This document shows positions 13,098 through 21,858 of a stretch of DNA of 33,008 bases, one piece after another (position 1 is the first letter of the stretch; each line of letters begins with the position of its first letter). Under the pieces are notes generated by a model. The model was not told where the DNA came from, searched no databases, and worked only from the letters and a program-made list of their open reading frames with translations. The stretch covers positions 1 to 33,008 of the forward strand of contig JANTGD010000004.1 in NCBI GenBank assembly GCA_024763135.1. Direction: 5' to 3'. This DNA comes from Thiotrichales bacterium. GTDB taxonomy: Bacteria > Pseudomonadota > Gammaproteobacteria > UWMA-0217. The translations under genes and the position numbers were made by a program.

Positions 13098-15470
13098 ATG
13101 AGCGACGCGAAGGTAACCCTGGAGATCAACGGTCACAGAGTGCAAGCTGCGCCGGGGAGTATGATTATTCAGGCTGCCGATGAGGCAGGCATTCTCATCC
13201 CGCGCTTTTGCTATCACCATAAACTGTCGATTGCGGCCAATTGTCGCATGTGCATGGTCGAGGTGGAAAAAGCACCTAAGCCATTGCCAGCTTGCGCCAC
13301 ACCCGTTAGTGATGGCATGAAGGTGTTCACCGAGTCTGAGCTGGCGCGAGACGCACAGCAGGGCACGATGGAGTTTCTGCTGATTAACCACCCTCTGGAC
13401 TGCCCCATTTGCGATCAGGGCGGAGAGTGTGAATTGCAGGATCTGGCTGTTGGGTATGGTGAGGATGCTTCGCGCTATACCGAAGCCAAGCGTGTGGTGC
13501 TCGACAAAGACATCGGGCCTTTAGTGGCGACCGAAATGACGCGCTGCATTCAGTGTACGCGCTGTGTTCGGTTTGGCGAGGAAATAGCCGGGGTCCGGGA
13601 GCTGGGCGCGACAGGTCGCGGTGAACATATGGAAATCGGCACCTATATCGAAAAAAGTCTAGTGTCTGAGTTGTCGGGTAATGTCATCGATCTATGCCCG
13701 GTGGGTGCACTCACGGCCAAGCCCTCTCGATATACCTACCGTCCCTGGGAATTACGCCAAGTTCTTTCGGTCGCACCACACGACTGTGTTGGTTCGAATG
13801 TTTCATTACATTTACGGAATGGCGCGCTAACCCGGGTCGTCCCGCATGACAATGAATCAATTAATGAATGCTGGATTTCAGATCGGGACCGCTTCTCCTA
13901 TGAAGGCATTCAGGTTGAACGTTGCGAACAGCCAATGATCAAACAGGCCGACGGTTGGCGGAGCGTGGACTGGCAGACAGCACTGAACGCCATGCATAAG
14001 CAGTTTTCCGATTACGCGCCTGAAGACATTGCCGTTTTTATGTCGCCCAATGCAACGCTTGAGGAGCATTACCTCGCACAGCGTTATTTTCGGGGTATCG
14101 GGGTATCGACCTTAGAGCATCGGCTGCGCCAGATGGATTATTCCCATCAAGACGATACAGCCTTGTTTCCTTGGTTAGGGCTGGGGTTTGATGAAATCCC
14201 CAAACAAGACAGTATCCTGCTCGTAGGTTTCGATGCACGTCGAGGTGCGCCCATTCTTGGTCATCGGATCCGCGAAGCTACCAAGCAGGGTGCCTCAGTC
14301 AGCTCGATCAATTTGCGCGATCATGACCTAAGATTTTCACAGCTTGAACAAGTCCTGGTTGCGCCAAAGGAGATGGTTGAAGTACTGGCGGCTGTGACCA
14401 AATTCATTTTGGCGGAAAAACACGCCGAAATTCCGCAGCCTCTTGCTCCCTTGCTTGAAACGCTTGAGGTGAGTGATGTGGCTGCACGCATCGCAACATC
14501 GTTATTGCAAGCCGAGGACGCGTGGATTCTGTTGGGCCAGATCGCTCAGCAGCACCCCGAGTACGCAGCACTCAGTGCTTTGGCGAGTGCAATCGCAGCG
14601 GCAGGAGGTGTCAAGCTTGGTTTCGCTAGTGATGGAGCCAATGCCGCGGGTGCTTGGCTAGCGGGTACAGTTCCGCATCGCGGTACCGCAGGGGAGGCGG
14701 TGAAAGCTGTCGGTAAGAATTTAGCAGAATGCCTTGAACAGCCACCCAAAGCAGCTTTTCTATTCGGTATCGAACCGCGGTTCGATTTTTACGATGCGGC
14801 CGCTGCGACGGCAATGTTCGAAGCCAGCGAATTTGTCGTGATGGCCAGTAGCTTTGTGAACGATGACATTCGCGCGCAAGCCGATGTCATATTGCCTATA
14901 GCCAGTGCGTTTGAAACCTCAGGTACTTTTGTTAATGGCGCTGCTCAGTGGCAGAGCTTTCAAGGCGCGGTTGCCCCGCCTGGAGAGGCGCGTCCGGGCT
15001 GGAAAATATTTCGCGTGTTAGGCAATGTGGCCGACCTCGATTGCTTTGACTACACCCATAGCCGTGAAGTCCGTGACGAACTAAAAGCCCAGCTTGAGAC
15101 CATCGAGTCCTTCAGCAGTTTGAGCAACATCAATGGCCGTTATGTACGCGCAAAATACGATGAAATCGGGCTCCAGCGCATCTCCGATATCGCGTTGTAT
15201 AGTAGCGATGCATTAGTGCGTCGGGCAGCTTCGCTTCAGGCAACGCCTATCGTCCGTGATGAGGGATTACGGCTCAATTCACGGGAAGTTGAAAAATATG
15301 GTCTTGCCGCGGTGCAGCGTGTCAGAGTGACTCAGGGTTCAGCCGTGGTAGAAATGCCATTGATCGTGGATGACTCGATTCCTGCCAATTGTGCTTATGT
15401 GGCGACAGGGACGGTGTACAGCAGCGCTTTGGGGGCTGCTTTTGGCCCAATCAAAGTCGAGAAGGTTTAA
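13098..15470 (+). CDS. nuoG: NADH-quinone oxidoreductase subunit G
   Basis: NuoG (75-kDa) is the largest peripheral subunit and carries N1b, N4 and N5 in its N-terminal part, with a molybdopterin-oxidoreductase-like C-terminal region that has lost its cofactor. The 790-residue protein shows N1b ligands C38, C49, C52 and C66; N5 ligands H98, C102, C105 and C111 (DCPICDQGGEC); and N4 ligands C150, C153, C156 (CIQCTRC) and C200. The CxxCxxxC pattern for the extra cluster N7 of E. coli and Thermus is missing: only one Cys occurs in that region (HDCVGSN). The SD is weak. nuoH follows after 14 nt. Confidence 0.96.
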   Translation: MSDAKVTLEINGHRVQAAPGSMIIQAADEAGILIPRFCYHHKLSIAANCRMCMVEVEKAPKPLPACATPVSDGMKVFTESELARDAQQGTMEFLLINHPLDCPICDQGGECELQDLAVGYGEDASRYTEAKRVVLDKDIGPLVATEMTRCIQCTRCVRFGEEIAGVRELGATGRGEHMEIGTYIEKSLVSELSGNVIDLCPVGALTAKPSRYTYRPWELRQVLSVAPHDCVGSNVSLHLRNGALTRVVPHDNESINECWISDRDRFSYEGIQVERCEQPMIKQADGWRSVDWQTALNAMHKQFSDYAPEDIAVFMSPNATLEEHYLAQRYFRGIGVSTLEHRLRQMDYSHQDDTALFPWLGLGFDEIPKQDSILLVGFDARRGAPILGHRIREATKQGASVSSINLRDHDLRFSQLEQVLVAPKEMVEVLAAVTKFILAEKHAEIPQPLAPLLETLEVSDVAARIATSLLQAEDAWILLGQIAQQHPEYAALSALASAIAAAGGVKLGFASDGANAAGAWLAGTVPHRGTAGEAVKAVGKNLAECLEQPPKAAFLFGIEPRFDFYDAAAATAMFEASEFVVMASSFVNDDIRAQADVILPIASAFETSGTFVNGAAQWQSFQGAVAPPGEARPGWKIFRVLGNVADLDCFDYTHSREVRDELKAQLETIESFSSLSNINGRYVRAKYDEIGLQRISDIALYSSDALVRRAASLQATPIVRDEGLRLNSREVEKYGLAAVQRVRVTQGSAVVEMPLIVDDSIPANCAYVATGTVYSSALGAAFGPIKVEKV

Positions 15471-15484
15471 CGAAAAAGGTCTGT

Positions 15485-16555
15485 ATGGATAAGATTGCAT
15501 CATTATTGGGATTCCTGCCGGAATCGGTAGTGGCCATCATTATGATTCTTATCAAAATCATATTGATCATTGTGCCCATCATGGTGGCGGTCGCCTATTT
15601 GACCTTCGCCGAACGCAAAATCATCGGCTATATCCAGGTGCGCATTGGACCCAATCGAGTGGGTCCCAAAGGCTGGCTGCAGCCCATTGCCGATGCACTC
15701 AAATTGATGACCAAAGAGGTCATCCTGCCAGAAAATGCCAATCGTTTCTTGTTTCTTATTGCGCCACTGTTGGTATTGGGGCCGGCATTGGCTGCTTGGG
15801 CAGTCATTCCGTTCAACGATGGTTGGATCCTTTCAAATATTAATGCTGGGTTGTTATACATTCTGGCGCTGACCTCTTTGGGGGTCTATGGCGTCATCCT
15901 GGCGGGGTGGGCATCTAACTCCAAGTATGCGCTGCTTGGTGGTTTGAGGACGGCAGCGCAGCTCGTCTCCTACGAGATCGCAATGGGTTTTGCGTTGGTC
16001 GGCGTGCTCATGGCGACTGGAAGTCTCAATCTGGAAGAGATCGTCAATGTGCAACGAGGTGGGATTCATCATTGGTTGTTCATACCACTCATTGGATTGT
16101 TTCTCGTCTACTTTATTGCCGGCGTGGCGGAAACGAATCGTGCCCCTTTCGATGTCGCAGAGGGAGAATCGGAAATCGTTGCGGGTTTTCATGTGGAATA
16201 TTCTGGGATGGCCTTTGCGATTTTCTTTCTCGCAGAATATGCGAACATGATATTGATCAGTGCACTGACTGCGACCTTGTTTTTGGGTGGCTGGCTGTCG
16301 CCTTTCGAAGGTCTGCTACCTGCGAGTGTCTTTGAAATACCAGTTCTGGGATCTCTCCTGGGCAACGGGATCCATTGGTTGGTTTTTAAGACCGCCTTTT
16401 TTTTGCTGTTGTTTTTGTGGTTCCGCGCCACCTTTCCGCGGTATCGCTACGATCAAATTATGCGTTTGGGTTGGAAAGTATTGATTCCTGTAACGCTCGT
16501 ATGGATTTTTGCCGAAGGTATTGCCATTGCGTTCGGATGGACGCCTTGGGCATAG
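15485..16555 (+). CDS. nuoH: NADH-quinone oxidoreductase subunit H
   Basis: NuoH (ND1) links the quinone chamber to the proton-pumping arm. The 356-residue membrane protein has the hallmark loop FAERKIIGYIQVRIGPNRVG (41-60) followed by PKGWLQPIADALKLMTKE, and a second charged cytoplasmic loop ETNRAPFDVAEGESEIVAGF that forms part of the quinone chamber. Eight transmembrane helices are expected, and the hydrophobic pattern fits. I start it at MDKIASLLGF (15485), with AAAGG upstream; the frame stays open to 15389 inside nuoG, but that extension is not family-like. Confidence 0.96.
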   Translation: MDKIASLLGFLPESVVAIIMILIKIILIIVPIMVAVAYLTFAERKIIGYIQVRIGPNRVGPKGWLQPIADALKLMTKEVILPENANRFLFLIAPLLVLGPALAAWAVIPFNDGWILSNINAGLLYILALTSLGVYGVILAGWASNSKYALLGGLRTAAQLVSYEIAMGFALVGVLMATGSLNLEEIVNVQRGGIHHWLFIPLIGLFLVYFIAGVAETNRAPFDVAEGESEIVAGFHVEYSGMAFAIFFLAEYANMILISALTATLFLGGWLSPFEGLLPASVFEIPVLGSLLGNGIHWLVFKTAFFLLLFLWFRATFPRYRYDQIMRLGWKVLIPVTLVWIFAEGIAIAFGWTPWA

Positions 16556-16568
16556 GAGACCATTAGCT

Positions 16569-17057
16569 ATGGGCAAGTTACAACACTTCGTAAAAAGTTT
16601 TACGCTCTCGGAACTACTCAAGGGGATGGGTGTTACCGGGAAATACATGCTGGCCAAAAAAGTCACTATACAGTATCCCGAAGAACGTACTCCTCAGTCA
16701 CCCCGATTCCGCGGGCTTCATGCACTTCGCCGTTACCCCAACGGAGAGGAGCGTTGTATCGCGTGTAAGTTATGTGAAGCAGTTTGTCCTGCGCTGGCAA
16801 TTACCATTGAATCAGAAGAGCGGGCCGATGGGACGCGTCGGACGACACGTTATGACATCGATCTTTTTAAATGCATTTTTTGCGGATTTTGTGAAGAAGC
16901 CTGTCCGGTAGATTCAATCGTGGAGACTCGTATTTTTGATTATCACTTTGAGCAGCGTGGTGAGCAGATTATGACGAAAGACAAGCTGCTGGCCATCGGT
17001 GACCAATATGAGGAGCAGATTGCGGCAGATCGTGCCGCCGATGCACCCTATCGCTAA
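16569..17057 (+). CDS. nuoI: NADH-quinone oxidoreductase subunit I
   Basis: NuoI (TYKY) is an 8Fe ferredoxin-like subunit carrying clusters N6a and N6b, which pass electrons towards N2. The 162-residue protein has two CxxCxxCxxxC motifs: C63, C66, C69, C73 (CIACKLCEAVC) and C102, C105, C108, C112 (CIFCGFCEEAC). An N-terminal amphipathic stretch (residues 1-30) associates with the membrane arm in known structures. The start at 16569 (MGKLQHFVKSF) has AGGAG upstream, which overlaps the nuoH stop. nuoJ follows after 20 nt. Confidence 0.97.
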   Translation: MGKLQHFVKSFTLSELLKGMGVTGKYMLAKKVTIQYPEERTPQSPRFRGLHALRRYPNGEERCIACKLCEAVCPALAITIESEERADGTRRTTRYDIDLFKCIFCGFCEEACPVDSIVETRIFDYHFEQRGEQIMTKDKLLAIGDQYEEQIAADRAADAPYR

Positions 17058-17077
17058 CGACGATTCAAGGTACAAGC

Positions 17078-17686
17078 ATGACTTTTCAAATGTTCCTCTT
17101 TTATTTTTTTGCGACGATCCAGGTGTTTGCGGGACTGCGTATGATTTCAGTGCGTAATCCCGTGCATGCGGCTCTGTTTCTGGTGTTGAGTTTCGTCTGC
17201 GCTGCGTCGTTGTGGATTTTGATGGAAGCTGAGTTTCTTGGGTTGTTGATCGTTTTGGTCTACGTTGGCGCCGTGCTTGTGCTATTCCTTTTTGTGGTCA
17301 TGATGCTGGACATTAATATCGCGCAAATCCGTGAAGGTTTTGCACGCTATTTGCCAATAGCGGCAGTGGCCGCATTGGTGATGGTGGTACAGATGATCTG
17401 GGTTTTGAACGATAAGGTTTTCAAAGCCTCAGCGCCGCCTCCGGCTCTCCCAGAATACAATAATACTGAAGCATTGGGAGAAGTGCTGTATACCCAATAT
17501 GTATTGCAGTTTGAAATTGCGGCCGTGATTTTGTTGGTAGCGATTATAGCGGCGATTGCTTTGACACTGCGCAAGCGGCCCACAACGAAGTATCAGAATC
17601 CAGGTGAGCAAATTAAGGTTAAACGGAATGATCGAGTACGTCTGGTGCAGATGAAAGCAGAGAAAAATGAGGTGGAGCCGGAATGA
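17078..17686 (+). CDS. nuoJ: NADH-quinone oxidoreductase subunit J
   Basis: NuoJ (ND6) is a membrane-arm subunit whose third helix contains the pi-bulge involved in coupling quinone reduction to pumping. The 202-residue protein has five hydrophobic segments in about the first 165 residues, with the conserved NPVHAALFLVLSFVCAASLW and the Gly/Val-rich LIVLVYVGAVLVLFLFVVMM in TM3. The hydrophilic tail from about 167 is rich in Lys and Arg. AAGG lies 7 nt before the ATG. The stop overlaps the nuoK start (ATGA). Confidence 0.95.
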   Translation: MTFQMFLFYFFATIQVFAGLRMISVRNPVHAALFLVLSFVCAASLWILMEAEFLGLLIVLVYVGAVLVLFLFVVMMLDINIAQIREGFARYLPIAAVAALVMVVQMIWVLNDKVFKASAPPPALPEYNNTEALGEVLYTQYVLQFEIAAVILLVAIIAAIALTLRKRPTTKYQNPGEQIKVKRNDRVRLVQMKAEKNEVEPE

Positions 17687-17988
17687 TTTCGTTGACACAC
17701 TACCTGGTTTTGGGTGCGATTTTGTTTTCCATCTCGATTGCAGGCATTTTCCTCAATCGTAAAAATGTCATCGTGCTGCTGATGTGTATTGAGTTGATGC
17801 TCCTGGCTGTGAATACCAACTTTATAGCGTTTTCCCACTATCTTCACGACATTACAGGGCAGGTATTCGTTTTCTTTATATTAACAGTCGCGGCCGCTGA
17901 GGCGGCCATTGGTTTGGCTATCCTGGTGGTGCTGTTTCGTAATAAACGCACGATCAATGTCGAAGCACTTGACGACTTGAAGGGGTAA
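17683..17988 (+). CDS. nuoK: NADH-quinone oxidoreductase subunit K
   Basis: NuoK (ND4L) has three transmembrane helices and two buried glutamates essential for proton translocation in E. coli (E36 and E72). The 101-residue protein shows the equivalents E37 (MCIELMLLAVN) and E73 (VAAAEAAIGLAI). The gene starts within the end of nuoJ, with GGAG upstream. nuoL follows after 5 nt, and AAGGGG near the nuoK end serves as the nuoL SD. Confidence 0.96.
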   Translation: MISLTHYLVLGAILFSISIAGIFLNRKNVIVLLMCIELMLLAVNTNFIAFSHYLHDITGQVFVFFILTVAAAEAAIGLAILVVLFRNKRTINVEALDDLKG

Positions 17989-17993
17989 GCAAA

Positions 17994-19979
17994 ATGAAGA
18001 CCCTCTCATTACTGGTTCCTCTTGCACCTTTAATAGGCTCGATGATTGCGGGCTTGTTTGGAGGGCGTATCGGCCGTAGAGGCGCACACAGCGTGACAAT
18101 TTTAGGCGTGGCGGTTTCATTTGTTGCAGCGCTGTTTGTCTTCAATGCGGTTACCCTCCAGGGCCAAGGACCGATCAATTTCACGCTTTACCAATGGGCA
18201 CTGAGCGATGGAGTTGGTTTTCAGGTCGGGTTTTTGCTGGATAACCTGACTACGCTCATGATGATTGTAGTTACCTTTGTTTCACTCATGGTGCATATCT
18301 ATACCATCGGCTACATGGCTGATGATGAACACAATTGGCCCAAGGGAAGTTTGGCGGGAAAAAACAGCTACCAGCGCTTTTTTAGCTACATCTCTTTGTT
18401 TACTTTCTCCATGCTGATGCTTGTCATGGCAAACAACTTCATGCAGTTATTTTTTGGTTGGGAAGCAGTTGGTCTCGTGTCCTATTTGTTGATTGGATTT
18501 TGGGCTTCGAGAGAATCGGCCGTCTATGCAAACTTAAAAGCGTTTCTGGTCAATCGTGTCGGGGATTTTGGGTTTTTGCTGGGGATTGCCACGTTGCTCA
18601 TGTTTGCCGGAAGTATGGACTACATGACTGTGTTTGGGACGGTGAAGCAGTTGTCAGAACAAAGTATCAACATCTTCGGCAGTACGGAATGGTCGGTCAT
18701 CACGGTCGCATGCATTTTGCTGTTCATCGGTGCGATGGGTAAATCCGCCCAGGTGCCGCTACATGTCTGGCTGCCAGATTCGATGGAAGGCCCCACGCCC
18801 ATCTCAGCGTTGATTCATGCTGCGACTATGGTGACTGCAGGTATTTTTATGGTCGCCAGAATGTCGCCTTTGTTTGAACACAGCGAAGTGGCGCTTTCTT
18901 TCGTGATGGTGATTGGTGCCCTGACCGCCTTTTTTATGGGGTTGATTGGCATTGTGCAAAATGACATCAAACGGGTCGTTGCGTATTCAACGCTATCACA
19001 ACTGGGTTATATGACTGTGGGGCTTGGAGCATCAGCCTATGCAGCTAGCGTTTTTCATTTAATGACGCATGCATTTTTCAAAGCTTTGCTCTTTTTGGCA
19101 GCTGGTTCAGTGATCATCGCCATGCACCATGAGCAAGACATGCGCAAAATGGGCGGCCTGAGAAAGTACATGCCGATTACCTATCTGACTTCATTAGTGG
19201 GATCACTGGCATTGATTGGCTTTCCTGGATTTTCCGGCTTTTTTTCTAAGGATGCGATTATCGAGGCAGTGAAACTTTCTGAATTGCCAGGTTCTGGCTT
19301 TGCATACCTCATGGTGTTGTTAGGCGTATTTGTTACGGCATTCTATAGCTTTCGTATGTTTTTCCTGGTTTTTCATACCAAGGAAAGAATGGATCAACAT
19401 ACCAAGGAACATTTGAAAGAGTCTCCGTGGGTTGTGACAGTTCCATTGTTAGCGCTCGCTGTGCCTTCTTTACTCGCAGGTGTGTTGATTGATCCTATTG
19501 TCGTGGGTGATTACTTCAAGCAAGTGCTCTTTGTCGATCATCATCACGCTGCGATACATCATTTGACCGAGCACTATCATGGTGTTACGGCATTCATTCT
19601 TCATGGCATGACGGCGTTACCGTTTTGGCTTGCCATCAGTGGTGTCGCCACCGCTGCCTATATCTACCTATTGCACCCCGAAATCGCAGCGGCGATGAAA
19701 ACTAAGTTTCGTTGGCTGCATGCAGTGCTGATGAATAAATACGGATTCGATGATTTCAACCAGAGAGTTTTTGCTAACGGATTTACCCGGATTGGAGGTA
19801 TGTTTTCTCAAGTAGGCGATCGCCTTTTGATCGACGGCCTTGTTAATGGCACTGCTAAGGCTGTTGGCGTGATTGCGATACTGAGTCGCCATATGCAAAC
19901 CGGATATCTTTATCATTACACGTTTGTGATGATATTGGGGTTGATCGGGCTGGTTGGGTGGATTGTTTTCAGTGGTTAA
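17994..19979 (+). CDS. nuoL: NADH-quinone oxidoreductase subunit L
   Basis: NuoL (ND5) is the distal antiporter-like pump subunit of complex I, with a long lateral helix at its C-terminus running along the membrane arm. The 661-residue protein has the key glutamate E157 in FFGWEAVGLVSYLLIGFW, K250 in GKSAQVPLHVWLPDSMEGPT, and SALIHAATMVTAGIFMVAR after it. The C-terminal region (about 520-661) contains the extra helices expected of NuoL rather than NuoM or NuoN. The length is slightly above the E. coli protein. It is followed by an unusual 360-nt gap before nuoM. Confidence 0.96.
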   Translation: MKTLSLLVPLAPLIGSMIAGLFGGRIGRRGAHSVTILGVAVSFVAALFVFNAVTLQGQGPINFTLYQWALSDGVGFQVGFLLDNLTTLMMIVVTFVSLMVHIYTIGYMADDEHNWPKGSLAGKNSYQRFFSYISLFTFSMLMLVMANNFMQLFFGWEAVGLVSYLLIGFWASRESAVYANLKAFLVNRVGDFGFLLGIATLLMFAGSMDYMTVFGTVKQLSEQSINIFGSTEWSVITVACILLFIGAMGKSAQVPLHVWLPDSMEGPTPISALIHAATMVTAGIFMVARMSPLFEHSEVALSFVMVIGALTAFFMGLIGIVQNDIKRVVAYSTLSQLGYMTVGLGASAYAASVFHLMTHAFFKALLFLAAGSVIIAMHHEQDMRKMGGLRKYMPITYLTSLVGSLALIGFPGFSGFFSKDAIIEAVKLSELPGSGFAYLMVLLGVFVTAFYSFRMFFLVFHTKERMDQHTKEHLKESPWVVTVPLLALAVPSLLAGVLIDPIVVGDYFKQVLFVDHHHAAIHHLTEHYHGVTAFILHGMTALPFWLAISGVATAAYIYLLHPEIAAAMKTKFRWLHAVLMNKYGFDDFNQRVFANGFTRIGGMFSQVGDRLLIDGLVNGTAKAVGVIAILSRHMQTGYLYHYTFVMILGLIGLVGWIVFSG

Positions 19980-20339
19980 GCGTTTATGCACTCAGCGTTC
20001 AGTGACGCTGGAGCACTCCAGATTGCCTGCTCGTTACGCTTTCGGTAAAGCCGTGTGATGGCATGTACAGCTATACAAATCAGGATTAAAGCGTTGAGTG
20101 GATTATTTTTATTTTGGAACCGGCGCAAACGGTGGAATCTGTCACAGTTGTCGATCCCTGCGCGAAAATTTTCTGAAATGATTTGCACTAAACAGTGGCA
20201 TATAGAAAAAGGGTATGCAGCAGGCCCGTCGAAGTCGATAGCAGCGTACGCAGAATTACCGTTACCTTTCGCGAGGGTTCAAAAGCTGCTGAATTTTTCC
20301 CACAAACAGACGGCTTCCCAAGGCTTATAAGGGGATTTC
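19980..20339 (+). other. Structured 360-nt gap inside the nuo operon
   Basis: nuoL and nuoM are normally adjacent. This gap has one open frame (20055-20330, 91 codons) without family resemblance, not called. Its left end is rich in inverted repeats: CAGCGT/ACGCTG (19993-19998/20005-20010), CTGGAG/CTCCAG (20008-20013/20016-20021), and a long-range pair CACTCAGCGTT (19989-19999) with AGCGTTGAGTG (20090-20100), 11 pairs if two G-U pairs are allowed. The first and third compete for the same strand. No convincing terminator or promoter is seen. Confidence 0.5.
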
Positions 20340-21854
20340 ATGTTTTCAGATTGGCCTTTACTTAGCTTATTGATTTGGCTGCCTATAGTAGGTGGTTTCT
20401 TGCTATTGCTGATAGGTGAGCGATCGCCGGATGGCGTGCGTTTTGCAGCTTTAGGTATCTCACTGCTGACATTCTTGCTGAGTGTGCCGTTATATACCTC
20501 TTTTGATGCAAGCACAGCGCAAATGCAGTTTGTGGAAATGCAACCTTGGATTGCAGCTTTCAATATCAACTACCATTTGGGCGTCGATGGTATATCCATG
20601 CCACTCATTATCTTAACCACATTTTCCACCTTGCTGGTTGTGGTAGCTGCATGGGAGGTCATTCAATATCGAGTATCTCAGTACATGGCTGCTTTTCTGA
20701 TACTCAATGGCATCATGGTGGGTGTTTTTGCTGCATTGGATGCAGTGCTTTTCTACGTCCTGTTCGAAGCAATGCTGGTCCCCATGTTCATCATCATTGG
20801 TATTTGGGGTGGTCCAAGGCGTGTTTACGCGACAATAAAGTTTTTTCTCTATACTTTTCTGGGATCAGTGTTCATGCTGATCTCTTTGATCTATCTATAT
20901 ATCCAGTCCGGAAGCTTTGAAATTCTCGAGTACCATCGTTTGCCGTTAGCAATGGCACCGCAAGTTTTAATATTTCTTTCGTTTTTGGTGGCCTTTGGTG
21001 TCAAAGTGCCCATGTGGCCCGTGCACACGTGGTTGCCGGATGCGCACGTAGAAGCGCCAACGGGAGGTTCCGTGATTTTGGCTGCGATCATGCTAAAGAT
21101 CGGTGGTTATGGTTTTCTCAGATTTTCACTGCCGATTACACCCGATGCAAGTCGAGCGCTCGATTGGCTGGTAATCCTTATGTCATTAGTAGCAGTGGTC
21201 TATATTGGGTTTGTAGCACTCGCGCAGCGTGATATGAAAAAGCTCATTGCTTATTCATCGATTTCACATATGGGGTTTGTGACATTGGGCTTCTTTATCT
21301 TATATGCCATTCAAGAAAATACCGGTAGTCTGAACGGGGCGGTTATGGCGATTGAGGGAGGCATGGTGCAGATGGTTTCGCACGGCCTTATATCAGGCGC
21401 TATGTTCTTGAGCGTTGGCGTTCTCTATGATCGCATGCACAGCCGGGAAATCGCCGATTATGGTGGTGTCGTGCATAGTATGCCGATTTTTGCAGGCTTT
21501 ATGGTTTTGTTCGCTATGGCCAATTCCGGGCTGCCGGGCACGTCGGGTTTTGTGGGTGAATTTCTGGTAATACTGGCCAGCTTTAAAGCAAGTTTTTGGA
21601 TTGCCTTTTTAGCCGCTACGACACTCATACTTGGAGCGGCCTATACGCTGTGGATGGTGAAGCGGGTTTTATTCGGTGAGGTAGCGAACGAAAAGGTCGC
21701 TGCGCTACAGGATATCAATCGCCGCGAATGGCTGATTTTGGCGGTACTGGCGCTAGGCATCATTTTGATAGGTGTGTGGCCGAATCCGTTACTAGAGATC
21801 ATGCATGCTACGATAGAAAACATAGCCCAGCAGGCTGCTGGTTCCAAACTTTAA
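20340..21854 (+). CDS. nuoM: NADH-quinone oxidoreductase subunit M
   Basis: NuoM (ND4) is the second antiporter-like pump subunit. The 504-residue protein has the key glutamate E143 in FYVLFEAMLVPMF, K222 in FGVKVPMWPVHTWLPDAHVE, and K253 in MLKIGGYGFLRF, matching the pumping residues E144, K234 and K265 of E. coli NuoM. About 14 transmembrane helices are expected. AAGGGGA at 20330-20336 is a strong SD. The stop is only 4 nt before the first candidate nuoN ATG. Confidence 0.96.
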   Translation: MFSDWPLLSLLIWLPIVGGFLLLLIGERSPDGVRFAALGISLLTFLLSVPLYTSFDASTAQMQFVEMQPWIAAFNINYHLGVDGISMPLIILTTFSTLLVVVAAWEVIQYRVSQYMAAFLILNGIMVGVFAALDAVLFYVLFEAMLVPMFIIIGIWGGPRRVYATIKFFLYTFLGSVFMLISLIYLYIQSGSFEILEYHRLPLAMAPQVLIFLSFLVAFGVKVPMWPVHTWLPDAHVEAPTGGSVILAAIMLKIGGYGFLRFSLPITPDASRALDWLVILMSLVAVVYIGFVALAQRDMKKLIAYSSISHMGFVTLGFFILYAIQENTGSLNGAVMAIEGGMVQMVSHGLISGAMFLSVGVLYDRMHSREIADYGGVVHSMPIFAGFMVLFAMANSGLPGTSGFVGEFLVILASFKASFWIAFLAATTLILGAAYTLWMVKRVLFGEVANEKVAALQDINRREWLILAVLALGIILIGVWPNPLLEIMHATIENIAQQAAGSKL

Positions 21855-21858
21855 ACCG

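Noticed and set aside
13098..15470. Missing N7 cluster ligands in NuoG as a novelty
   Set aside because: Absence of N7 is common in complex I outside some lineages, so it is described in the gene entry and not treated as a finding.
20055..20330. 91-codon open frame in the nuoL-nuoM gap
   Set aside because: No recognised domain or convincing ribosome site and a chance-like composition. Kept only as a point to check in the gap finding.
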